NCBI RefSeq assembly: GCF_018812025.1
Contig: NC_063045.1
Span: 11,755,384-11,819,383 of the forward strand
From: Megalobrama amblycephala
Lineage: Eukaryota; Chordata; Actinopteri; Cypriniformes; Xenocyprididae
DNA: 64,000 nucleotides
Direction: 5' to 3'
Shown: positions 51,801 to 63,723 of the stretch, one piece after another
How the letters are laid out: each line of letters starts with the position of its first letter
How positions within the stretch are numbered: position 1 is the stretch's first letter
Made by a program: the position numbers and the translations under genes
The notes under the pieces: model-generated
Database searches by the model: none
Told to the model about the DNA's origin: nothing
The model's input: only the letters and a program-made list of their open reading frames with translations

Positions 51801-51904
51801 GTTGTTGAGTTCCCAAAAACAATTAGTTTTAGCTAACAGTAACAACACTGTCCTGATGGCAACGCTACCATTTTGGATTCTCCCTTTGTGATTTTCTACC
51901 CAGC

Positions 51905-54195
51905 TGCAGTTTGGGTTGACATCATTTTATAGATATTGTGATTCTCACTTCCATAAATGAACTGCTATGATTCCAAGGAAACAATCTGACGACATGAACG
52001 GTATGTTAGGTGAATCCTCAATATTTTTAGGTGTTTTCCTATAATCATTGTTAAGGGAAGCATCATTAGTGTACCATTTCTCATATTTAGTTTGATTTAC
52101 AGTAAACCTTATCTACAGATATAATTGTGCATTTTAGTGCAGATTACTGTTCACTAAATAGTTTCACTATAGGTGTCTGTGTCATTTTAAGTGCTTCCTG
52201 GATATTTTAGGCATTTTTTAAATGCCTCATCTGTCATTTCTTCCTCAGGAAACAGATGCTCATTTAAAGTCAGTCAAAAGAGTAAAACTATGATGGTGTC
52301 TGCAGCTGCATAGTAATTTGGCATAATTTAAGAGCATTTAAAATTAAAATTAACATTTAAAATGCTCACAAATCAGCTGGTTATAACATTCACAGTAAAA
52401 GTGTAAAGTAACAACTGTTTACAACCCACACATAAGCAAAGTCTAAAGCTTGAAACTAACATTTTCAGCGTTTCTAACTGTTAGTGTGCAACAAGATCCA
52501 CCCGTACAGCGACACACCTCTTATAAGCCCTTGAGTAAATAAACCTCAGCTTGCTGCAACAAGCATATTGAAACGCTGCTAATTTTAGTGCCCAAAACTT
52601 TTAGTGCCATCCACTTTCCCTCTTTCCCCTCCCATATTTAGTTTTTGTGCCCAAAACTGTTTGTGTAAAACTAGAGGGCTCAAAGAGAGATATTTTGATT
52701 TCTCTCAGTTCAAAAACAGACACTGTGTGTACATTCTTGCTGTCACACACTAACCTGATTAACTACAGCAACAGCCAATCAGAGATCAAGTGGCCTTTGA
52801 AATGGCCGTTGAGGATATTAGCCCCATCCTATGGTGGAAGACGCTGATGTTATCTGAGCCCCTACGCTGGTTGTGAACAGTTGCAGATCCAAACAAGTCC
52901 TCTTTGAGAAGTTGGTGGGCAGGACGGGGTGGGATTGAGGAACAGAGGGAGGAGTGTTTGGGGTGAAAAACATACAAGACCTTTAAGTATGGAAAAGTAC
53001 AGACTTTTCAGAGTTTTTTTTCTCACTTTTAAATGCATGGGGATCATTGCAAAGTATTGCACAATAGCATCTGTTGCTGCAGACTGCAGCTAAAGTCAAT
53101 AATATCATTCCAGCAAGGCTAAAGCCTTTTGGTGTATTATCTGTAAGAAAATCATACGATATCAACTTAATTGCATGTTTATAAAAAACACAGTGTCCAA
53201 AGCAGCTCAATGTATGAGTAAAACCTCTCAGTTTACACTTGCAGGCATGTGTGTCTGTGTGTCATTTGGGGGATGGGCTGTTATTCTAGTCAGACGCAGG
53301 CTAGCCATGTGACTCTGTGTTTCTGAGCTGGCTAGTACGTTAGGAACGGGTAACCGTGGAAGTTATTCGCACTATGAGAGGAATTTACAAAGTAAAGTGT
53401 AAATATTTCAAACCATGGCGCATTCTGGTTCCTCCCCACTCAGAAAAAAAAGCCTCCCTTTGTCATGCAAACATCCTACATTCATTCATATCAAACAGCA
53501 TGCTAATCTTTTTTAACAGAAGTTAGAAGTTCATGCAAAAACATGAGACTTTTGAAAATGAACTTGACTTTGCTGAATTAATGTTTAAATGGAGAATGAA
53601 CAGGCTAACAGCTGTTGGTTTACCATCCCCCATTCACATGTTAGCATTACAGTTGGTGTCCCAAAGTGCCTGGGACTATAAATGTGAGATCAGCTCTTCA
53701 AAATAAAGACTGTAGGTAGAACCAAAAAGGAGTTTTACAGCCTGATGTCATTGGAGAAGGATTTTAAACGTACACAGAGGACTGTATTTTCTAGCTCTTT
53801 AGAAAACCATCTATTACTGTTGCTTTAAAGGACACAGAAACCAAAATGCTAATCTGAGGAACCCACAAGAACTTGACAGTCTCCACAGAATCATATAGAA
53901 ACTCAAGAACTTTGTACATTTTTATACCACATGAATGATTCTTCAAATCATGTATTTTGTTGAGGAGAGGTGTGCTACTTTATTTAGCAATCAAACTTGC
54001 GATTTTAGCAAAGAGGGTGAAAAAAAAAGTCCCACAAACATACTTTGAAGAATGAAATCAAGCGATAGCCTACTTAGAAACCAGAATATCACAGACTTTT
54101 TTTTGTGGGCTCTTTTGAAACACACTGGCTACACGCCAACTACCACAATCAACATCTTAGCATTAGCAACATGCTAAAAAATGACTCAAACATCA
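51905..54195. other. Intergenic DNA, nothing recognised
   Basis: No gene with splice-bounded exons and no complete mobile element was recognised. Several short open frames on both strands have no domain content. Confidence 0.45.
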
Positions 54196-54430
54196 GTAAC
54201 ACTTTACAACAAGCTCTCATTTGCTAGCATTGACTAACATAAACTAACAACGAGCAATACATTTTTTACAGCATTTATTAACCTTTGTTAATGTTAGGTA
54301 TTAGACTCTGGATCTTAGTAAATGTTAAGATTAATAAATGCTGTATAAACATTGTTTATTCTTAGTTTATGTTAACTACTAATTAAAAATTAATGATAAT
54401 AACAAATGAAACCTTGTTGTAAAGTGTTAC
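54196..54430. mobile_element. 235-bp MITE with GTAACACTTTACAACAAG ends
   Basis: Positions 54196-54222 and 54404-54430 are near-perfect inverted repeats. The interior has TAACATAAACTAAC / GTTTATGTTAACTA words. The element class is widespread in fish. It has no coding content. Confidence 0.75.
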
Positions 54431-54966
54431 CAAAACTTCTTTATTTTCTCATCTAGAAATTCCCCAAGTTAATACGTATTATAAAGGTTGATGACCAAAA
54501 AATGACTTATTAGTTCTTTAGCAAAACAAAATGGCAGTGACTTATGTCACTGAAGAACAGCTGCTCCATTCCTTCACGAGCTATAGACACCAGCTGTGAT
54601 GTCACAGTGAAATCGGAAACCGCAGCGTCCTGTTTATGCACAGAACGCAGGACTATGGTTCAGACCTACGGATGTGCTGCTTTGCCTATAGAGATCAAAA
54701 CCACTGTCAATCGAACACAAAGTCAATGGAACAATAATATTCTTGAATACTAGCTGGACAGAGCCAAACGCTACCTCCAGATTTATTAAAGGGTTTCATC
54801 AGCAGACGAAAATAACAGTGCGAGATTTTTGCAATTGAACGTTTCATTCTTGGCCTTTGCACAGACTGACGTTAAACAACTTCCAGTGCCAACTCGCCAG
54901 AACTTGTGTAACTACTTTGTGCAACTAAAGAAATTCAATAAAATTGTGATTTAAGAGTGTGAAATG

Positions 54967-54970
<4 letters not shown>

Positions 54971-55018
<48 letters not shown>
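54971..55018. repeat. (TA)n(TG)n microsatellite
   Basis: A TA run ending in a short TG tract. The rest of 54431-55600 contains nothing else I recognise. Confidence 0.9.
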
Positions 55019-55624
55019 AAGAGACAAAATTATACAAATATTGTTAAAATATAGTTGAAAATATCCTTCCAAAACCTTCATAATTAACCTGAAATCCTTA
55101 ATAAGCAGTTTTGGACATTTACACAGAAGTAAAGTAATGAGAAATTACAAATCTTAAAGGCTCCTGTTACCCTTTTGCACTAGTTAGTGGAAACTGCTTG
55201 AGTCTGCAGATAAGGGTAAGAATAAACACTAGGGGTCAAATATCACTATCATTAGCCAAAATGGTAACTAGGACAAGGCCGAAGAGTTTTCTCAGTCACC
55301 TTCACACCCACAAACACTACTTTTTCACACATGTAAAAAGCAGCTGATGAACTTCCTATGAAACTGGATGCAATTATAACTTTAACCACAAAAACGGTTC
55401 CTGGCATTTAATTAAACATTTCCATGATCTTCTGGGCAGAACGTACTAAATGATCTTGTGGCACGTGCAAACATGTAAAGCACAAAGTTGGTCCTTGACA
55501 AAACAACTCTGTGGGTTGATTCTGTGGCTTGGAGAAAGTGAGTGAGGAATGGAACAAACATTGAGGCCTGCTCTAATAGTCATGAAAGTATTATCACACC
55601 ACCCTCTAGTGGTACAAAGCAACA

Positions 55625-55778
55625 TTTATTCACTCAAAAACATGTTTAAATCATACAAAGGGACTATGCATTGGATACCATTGTTTTGAAGAATAAATTA
55701 CAGTTATTAAACAGAATATGAATGGGTGCAACAATGTTATTTTTTCTGTAAGAAATGTCTTTGTTTACTTTAAATTGT
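55625..55778 (-). other. nol8: nol8 3'UTR with AATAAA signal
   Basis: After the nol8 stop, the minus strand runs about 150 nt to an AATAAA (55625-55630), preceded by ordinary AT-rich sequence. This is the likely polyadenylation signal. Confidence 0.65.
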
Positions 55779-58700
55779 TCAGGACTTCTTTAGCGATGGC
55801 CTCTGGTGTCTTTTGGCATCTCTGTGTTTCTTGCGACACTCCTGTTGGGGGAAAAACAAACAGCTGTAACATCATGTCAGAAATAAAAACTGCTAACCAA
55901 ATTTCAGTACTGTCAAATAACCAATTTAAAATATGGTAAACTAGGAGTCCACAATCTATTTCAAGCCAAGAGACTGAGCATTTTAATCATATGCACATAT
56001 AATATGCATTCATGTCATATACACATGCATTTAAATATTATTCTTTTAATGTGGGAGGGACGCATTTAGCTTTGGTTATTTGGTAAGTGAAATTAAATTT
56101 TTTTTTCATTATTATCCATTTTTCCATATAAATCACTTTGAAATCAAGTACATCTCTGAGTGACGTCCTCTTTTCTTCCCAGGCTTCCCTCTGGTCTCCT
56201 AGTTTTCCGCTTCTACAGAACATTCCCGGCCCCTCTGATGAAAAAAAAAGTTTCATACACAGATCATTTTATATGCACAAAAGGTAGAAAACAAAACAAA
56301 ACATAACCCATTTTAATTTAACCGCACACACAGGCATGAATAATCAATCAAATATGCTGTTGTTATGGTTTGTTTGTAAAAATTTAATTGTTCACAAACA
56401 TCTTAAGTTATCAAGATGATAAATGAACCTTTTAATGAAGGAACATGGTTTAAATCTCACCTTTTAACCGTTTGTCATCTTGATAGAAGAAGAAAAAACT
56501 CTTTTTTGATGGTGTTGGTTTGCTGCACAAAATATAAATCTAAGTTCAACACTTCAATCAGAAATATCAATATTTTTACACAGTATGTAAAACTTATGTT
56601 TGCTTATTTGAGTAGTGACCTTGATCTTCTATATTTTTGGTCATTTCATTTAATGTATTTCTTTATTTTACATTTTTAAAATCATAATCCTAAACCTAGA
56701 TTTTGCATCCCAGATTTTTCATCTGCGTTTTCAATATTACAGAAGAAAATGTTCTATATAGAATCTTAAAAGGTTCCGTCGGGCACTTCATATAGATAAC
56801 CTTTTATTACGGGATCTTTTTTGGATTAGTTGTAATTAATTTTGTTTTAAATAATTTTTCATTTTTAGTTACATTTTATGAATAAAACAGTAGAGTCACA
56901 TACGCTTAGCTGACTTCACTTCTATTGGTTGTCAATTATTACTCCGTCCGAAATCGAATACTTGCCTCCTATATAGTACGCGAAAAAACAGTACGGCAAA
57001 AGAGTAGCATGTCTGAATACATAGTACTCGAAAAACAGTAGGCAAAAAGTGCCCGGATGAATATACTACTTTCGCCAAAACTCAGAAGTGTGCATTTGAT
57101 GGACTTTACTATCCCATGAGGCCACAGGAGAAGATTTATGAATGGAAATGAAGCAACGCAACTGACGCTGGTAGGTCACGTGACGGTAACAACATGGCGG
57201 ATGTAATACATGCAAATTTCATTCATACTACCCATATTCATACTATACAGAACATACTTTTTTTTAACGGTCGCAAGGTAAATTCAAATTAGGGATGCAC
57301 CGATCCGCCTTTTTCACTTCCGATACCGATCCCGATACCTGGGATTCAGTATCGGCCGATACCGATCCGATCCGATCTTCAAGTAATAAGAAAAGCGCTA
57401 AATTACCTAATAATAAACGATGCCTCGCTTAGGGCTGTGACGGTCGGCATGACAACCGCGCCACCGCGGTCGTGGAGTGTCACCGGCGGTAGTGTGGCGT
57501 GTATATTATATATTATCTCAAAGGTAGGTTTAACCGAGAATTTTCCATCATTGATGGAATTTTTTTTAGCAGTGACGGAAAAAATCTGCAGCCTGTCCGT
57601 CATTTTGACAGATTACTGAGGCTGATGTAGCTGTAATTCCCACCCCTGTTCCCACGTTGCGTTTGATTACACGCACCCAGTTTGTCCATTTTATTATATA
57701 TTATATTATAATACTTATGCTTTCATAATTAAAGTTTCTAATCCGTTTTGTTTTAAATAGTTTGTTTTATTTTTCTTGCTGCTGAATATAAGTTTATGGT
57801 CAATGAATGGCTTTTCCTACGTGACATTGTTTACAACACTGATTGAACTGACGTGATACAGATTTCGGTAAGCTACTGCAACTTTCAACATATTTTTTGA
57901 TTTTCATTCATGTTTATTTCCTTCTGTAAAGTAGTAAAGAAGAAGAGATGATCGCGTTCACTCACGATCCTCAAAAAGTGTTGAGATGAGATATAAGATG
58001 AAAACTGAAAAGTGACGCAGACTTTAACTTTTCATAATACTTTCATTTCATAATATAAATAATTGCATAGCCTAGGCCTATTTGTTTATCTTATACGTTT
58101 GTGAATACATATGAAAATGTGGACGAAATCAGAAGCTATTGAATGTCTTATAATTAAACTATAAAAATTAAAATGATGCAGCAACATATGATAGATAGGA
58201 CAGAACAAAAAAAATGCTATTAAACAATCTTTCATTGCGCAAAAGTATTATAATATGAACGGCTCCCATACAGAGCGGCACAAAGCGCTTTTATGCGCAT
58301 CCCGTGTGCAGAATGATGTGCTTGAAGCACCATGGAATCAGCGCGCAGCGGCAGCGCTCCGCAGTGAAAAGTTCAAAGCACAAAGTGAAGATATATTGAT
58401 GCGTATTGTATTACCGGTATCTTGATTAAGTATAATAATAGAAACATTGATTCATCTTGGAGAGAGTTTCATTGTGTTGACTGTCGTAACCGAACGCGAC
58501 ACGCAGTCTGAATGCTGAATGGAGAATGACTGACAGCCGCAGCAGAGGGAGGCATTTACGTGAACTTTAATTTAACAACTAAAATATTTATCTGTACCTC
58601 AAATTAAACTATGGAATGGCTTTAGAACACTTGGAATATAGTGCACAGAAACTTTATGTTGCTTTTTAATGTTTTTGTGCCTTTTGTAGTAACAATAACA

Positions 58701-61700
58701 CAGAATAGTACACGCACAGTATCGGATTTTGGACCGGTCCCGTCCGGCCGATACCCGATCCGGCAAAAATGGCAGTATCGGAGCCGATACCGATCTGAAT
58801 ATCGGATCGGTGCATCCCTAATTCAAATGTAGTACCTAATTAGACAATGCGCGATTTCAGATTCAGCACAATCTCAACTTCGCTAAACACAACTATATCC
58901 GGTCGCCAACGGTCATTGTCGCCAGAAATCGCCAGCTCCCCATTGAAACGAATGTGATCTTGTCACTTTGTTGCTAGTGAAACTTAAGTGATAAATCCCT
59001 AGTGCTACAAGTCACAAATTTTAAAAGATTATTAAATAAATAATCATTTAAAATCATATTATATTTACTCTGTGATTTTGCTGGAAGCAGATTGGTCCTC
59101 CTCAACCTCGTCCACGCCTTCCTCGTCTGAACTGCTGTCCTGGAAGCGAGGGTCCATTTGCCAAGAGAACTTGGCACCTTTTAACGTCTCTATTTTGTAG
59201 TTGTCTGATTGACCAAAGAATACAGCTGTTTTACTTGAAACTGTTACATGTGGTATAATGTAAAAGTGATTTCAGAAAAAAGCTGCTGCGTAAATAAACA
59301 TAAACAACAATCCTAAATGAAAACAACGGATAAACTAATGGCGAAAACCAATCTAGCTACAATGAAACTCGATAAATTTGATGTAAATGACCAATGCACC
59401 TGTCTTGGTGGTCGTCTCCGCAGAAGCAACCTCGCCAAAGAAGGAGAACTTGAATCCGCCCGATGTGTCTTCATGGGCTTCTACATTAGAAGTGAAGGAA
59501 ACTTCCATGGGTGTCATTATATCTTCAGGCTCTTCTGCCTCTTTGTCCCATGAAACCTTCGGCTCCTCCTCATCCTGGTTTTCTTTGGATGTTCCGAAGA
59601 CCTCCTTCAAATCTGCCGACACCTCAAAGTAAATGTCCTTAGAGACTTCGGGGAGTTTTTCAGCCTCTTCACGTTTCTTTCGTCTCTCCGCCTTGCTGAA
59701 CGACACCAAAAACGCAAATGTTAAATGACATCATGAGGAGCCAAATTAACTAAAATTAGGAGACGAGTTCATGTAATACCTTTCTTTCTTCGGCGGCTCT
59801 GTCTTGGACTCAAAAGTGGCATGTTCCTCTTGTGTTGGGTCGTAATGCAGGCCCGAAACATCTCTGGAAGGCCAAACAAGGTACATAAACTCCTTTACAA
59901 ACATATGAAGAGAACAAGATGTGTGCAGAAAGAACATTTGAATAGTCATACTTGAATATCTTGCTCTTTTTGGTGTTCTGCGGTTGTATGCTGGTTTTTA
60001 AAATGCTCTGGAGGATGTCTAGACTTTTCTTTTTCTCTTCAAGAAGTTGTTCTTCATCTTTTTCTGGAGCATCTGCATCTGAAATTTAACAGATTGAAAC
60101 CGGTGAATAATTCTTGCATCAACCACATTTAGGTCCAAGAACAGCCTAAATACAAATTATAAATTACCTTGATCTTCAGTCTCATCATCACTTTCCAGAA
60201 ATCTCGAATCGATCTGGAATCTCGAATCAGTTCCAAATCTAGCCTGCAGCTGCATAAGCTGGGAAAAAAATGAAGAAAGATGAATGAGAATTCAAACAAA
60301 CTAAAGAAAATCTCTCCATCGTGAAAGAGACTCAATCCAAACCTTCTGTCCAGCTTTGCCCTCAAACTGGGGTTTTATCTGGAAACGATCATCCTCAGCG
60401 CCATCATCCTCATCTTCACTGTCAAACAGCTTGTTGCCATCTGACTTTTTGTTCTCCTGTAGAATTATGATGGAAATAAACACAATGAACATGAAGAACA
60501 ACTCAGAGCTGAAAAAGATAAGATCTTGTAGAAGATAAGATCTGAAGAAGATCTTGTAATTCCTATCTTGGTCCATATTTGCCTTTTCTTTTGATGTGGA
60601 CGTTTGTTGATCATCGGATTCTGAATCGTCCTCAAAAAGACTTTTTTTCTTGCATCTTTGTTGCTCTTCTGGTTTGTTTGTGGTTTTGTCCTCTTCTTCT
60701 TCATCATCATCAGAATCAAACACAATGTGTTTGCCTTTGTTCGCTTTCACCGTGTCCTGAAAAAGTTAGTGACACTAAACACTTGTGACACTAAAAACTC
60801 AAAACACTAAAAGACAAGTTAGATTTTCAAAGAATAATGACTTTAAAATTAGGGATGCAATGATGTTCAAATTCAAGCCAGTCAAAACAAACAAACAATG
60901 AAATCAATGTTTTAAAAAAAGTTTTAAAAAAAAGTTTCTGTCACACAACTTTTCAGTCAAACAATGTTTGTAAGCTGATGTCATGTGATCGTAAATCGTT
61001 TTATCTTATTATTATTAATTTTTCAAGCTTTAAAACTGCGCAGGAATTCTTTTTTTTTCTTCTGTATAATTTATGAATAATAATGTAAAATATGGAAAAG
61101 GCCATTAAAATTCCATACTATTTTGTCTGAATAAATTAAAATAAAAGACTAAAAACAAAAATTAATCAATCAAACGTGTGAATTAAGGTGTCACAACATT
61201 ATAATGTACGATATGAAAAAAGAATATTATATATATTTTTAAAGATGACAAAGTTTTTTGTTTTTAGTATTTTTAGTGACAAAGTTCAAAGTTGGGGAAA
61301 TAAGCATAAATAATTCAACTGACCAATACTGATAAATTATTATTTAAGATTTATTTTTGGCCCTTTTTGCCTTTATTGCAATAGAATAGTGTAGAATAGA
61401 TAGGAAGTGAAGTGGGAGAGAGAGGGGGGGTGGGATCAGGAAAGGTTCGTGAGCCGGGACTTCTACAATTCTATCTGCTAAATTAAAAAGAAATTTAAAA
61501 TCTAAAATAGACCAATAACCAATATGGTATTGATACATAGTGAATTCCTACTTAAAATTCAGCCTGATCCTTATATGAAGCATATTCAGACGATGGAAGC
61601 TTTTACGGACTAGTTCTACTCACCACACTAGAAAGAGCCCCCTGAATGAGTTTCTTCTGCTGTTCGGTCTCTTTCTGTCGTTGCTCCAGCGCCGCAAGAC

Positions 61701-63723
61701 GTTTCTCGTTGTCCTTCTGTTGTTTCTGAGCATCTATGACAGTTGAGTGACGAACTGTAGTATGCGAGTCAACTTTTTCCTGAACTTTCTTTGAATCAGC
61801 AGGTTTGGAATCTTTTGGCTGAGGTCTGGACTTCTCTTCATCATCACTAGTCTCCGATTCCTCACTAGAAGAGTCACTACTGGAGGATCTGGAGATCTCC
61901 GTCTGCTTGGGTTTGATTGGGTTGTTTGAGTTCGAGCCAACAGTCTTCAGTTCGGTTTTAGCGTTGGTTCTTATCGATTGTGACGCTGAGGATGTTTTAG
62001 AAATGGAGCCTTCGGCATTATTTTCTTCCTCGCTGCTTTCTGAATCACTACTGGAGGATCTGGAGATCTTCGTCTGCTTGGGTTTGATTGGGTTGTTTGA
62101 GTTAGAGCCAACAGTCTTCAGTTCGGTTTTAGCGTTGGTTCTTATCGATTGTGTCGCTGAGGATGTTTTAGAAGTGGAGACTTCGGCACTATATTCACTA
62201 TCTTCTTCCTCGCTGCTTTCTGAATCACTACTGGATGATCTGGAGATCTTCGTCTGCTTGGGTTTGATTGGGGTGTTTAAGTTAGAGCCAACAGTCTTCA
62301 GTTCGGTTTCAGCGTTGGTTCTTATCCATTGTGTTGCTGATGATGGTTTAAAAGCAGAGACTTCAACACTATCTTCATTATCTTCCTCCTCACCGCTTTC
62401 TGAGTCACTACTGGATGATCTGGAGATCTTCATCTGCTCAGGTTTGATTGGGGTGTTTGCAATGTTAGAGCTAACAGTCTTCGGTGTGGTTTTAGGGTTT
62501 AGGTCCGGTTGTGTTGCTGAAGATTTTGTGACGACTTGAGCACTTTCACCTTCTTCGCTGCTTTCTGACTCATCACTAGAAGAATCATTTTCTGATGATT
62601 GGTTCTCAAGTTTCTTTGAGGTTGATTGTTCCTTTAAACTGGAGAGTTTCTGTTCAGATGGATGGTTTGAAGACTGCGGCTGACTTGTATGTTCTGAGAT
62701 GCTTCGTTCTTTCACATTCAGGTCTTGTTTGAGTCTTTTAGGAGATTCACTGTCAATACTCTGGGTGACTCCTTCAAAGAGATCCTTCGTTCCAATGAAA
62801 GCTGGAAGGGATACTCTGGTCACCTGATTCTTACTTTTTTTGTCAGGGGTGTCGTCTCCAAGAAGCGAAGCTAGAATATCTTCAGGGTTGTTACCTCTTC
62901 TTTTGCATGGTGCTCTTGGGGTCTTGAGTTCTTTTTTAGGTTCTTCTACAGTTTCATCATCTGAAATCACCTCTGTGTTTTTAGCTAGCTGCTCTAAGTC
63001 TGCCAGGGAGAGATCTAAGCGGGTACAGTTCCCCATCATGGCTTCATAATCAGAATCATCGCTACCACTGTCAGATTCAGACGAGGACTCATTTTTACTG
63101 GATGTTGTCGGTGAATCTTGGCTAACTTGTGTTTTTTGGGTCTTTCTCTGGGTGAGTATTTCATCCGTGTCTGCAGAATCATAATCCTCATCATCTTTTG
63201 AAGAAGTTAGTAGCGATTTTACCCCATCTTGTTCCGCTCCACCCCAGAAAGCATTAGATTTAACAACAAAATCATCTCCAACCACCTCCAGGTTGTCGTC
63301 CTCGTCCTCTACAGAGGTTTGTTTTGTGTTCGGCGAAAGTTCTTGAGCAACCAACATCCTGATTTCATCTTCAGAGTCAGCATCATTGTTCAAAACACAA
63401 ACTGATTTTTTAACAACAGGTCTTTGTTTTCCTGTCTTTGTAGTGGGGAGTCCGTTTTGTTGGAACACCATTTTGTTCTTGTTTCCAATGTCAGCTGCAT
63501 CAATACTATTGCTCTGAGCCAAATTGCTAAGAAATGAACTCAATTCTACTTTAGATCTTTTGGGACGTGGCTTCTGCTGTGGAAACTCTCCTCTCCTTTT
63601 CTTACTGATTTCATCATCTCCACCTTCCATCTCCCATGTCAGCTTAGATACTGACATGATGTTGTCTGCAGTCTCCAGTCTCTTGATGTTGTGGCAGTGT
63701 TTGGATGGATCATACTTGAAGAC
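55779..63723 (-). CDS. nol8: Nucleolar protein 8 (11 exons; N-terminal RRM exons off right edge)
   Basis: NOL8 is a nucleolar RNA-binding protein needed for pre-rRNA processing and cell growth, and binds RagGTPases. Exons: 61624-63723, 60583-60756, 60343-60456, 60168-60258, 59952-60078, 59780-59863, 59400-59695, 59069-59204, 56461-56522, 56152-56234, 55779-55841; total 3,330 nt, 1,109 residues, all phases fitting. Family landmarks in order: FKYDPSKHCHNIKRL, KLTWEMEGGDDEISKKRRGE, DYDSADTDEI, NCTRLDLSLADLEQLA, NEKRLAALEQRQKETEQQKK (coiled coil), FQIKPQFEGKAGQK, HYDPTQEEHATFES, RKKREEAEKLPEVSKDIYF, FSWQMDPRFQDSSSDEE, and the end ECRKKHRDAKRHQRPSLKKS. The N-terminal RRM is encoded upstream, beyond the window. 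The large exon holds four in-frame repeats of about 58 residues. The intron after 60583 begins with GC. Confidence 0.96.
56938..58870. mobile_element. Repeat (CGAAATCGAATACTTG type) carrying a nested hAT-like element
   Basis: The outer sequence begins near 56950 with CCGAAATCGAATACTTGCCT and TATATAGTACGCGAAA, typical of a common zebrafish-type DNA element, and seems to resume after 58828, ending near CGCGATTTCAG (58850). The hAT-like element 57290-58820 interrupts it. It lies in the nol8 intron between 59069 and 56522. Outer borders are approximate. Confidence 0.5.
57290..58820. mobile_element. hAT-like element, TAGGGATGCACCGATC ends, perfect TSD
   Basis: The inverted ends TAGGGATGCACCGATC (57290) and GATCGGTGCATCCCTA (to 58820) are flanked by an exact ATTCAAAT duplication at 57282-57289 and 58821-58828. 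Subterminal CCGATACCGATC repeats are typical. A further hAT-type left end (TAGGGCTGTGACGGTCGG, 57431) lies inside, without an obvious partner. No transposase frame was seen. Confidence 0.9.
60757..61620. other. nol8 intron sequence, nothing recognised
   Basis: Intron between exons 61624-63723 and 60583-60756. AT-rich, with no recognisable element or exon. Confidence 0.5.
61850..62490 (-). repeat. nol8: Coding minisatellite in nol8, four ~58-residue units
   Basis: The protein repeats KTVGSNSNNPIKPKQTKI, SRSSSSDSESSEEE and SSATQSIRTNAKTEL four times; unit lengths are about 57-61 residues and differ mostly in the acidic spacer. The DNA of adjacent units is nearly identical (for example GTCTGCTTGGGTTTGATTGG recurs). 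The serine/acidic runs are consensus sites for casein kinase 2. The antisense 210-codon open frame is a shadow of this repeat. Confidence 0.9.

Noticed and set aside
61907..62539. 210-codon plus-strand open frame
   Set aside because: Antisense shadow of the nol8 coding repeats; the minus-strand frame matches NOL8 throughout.
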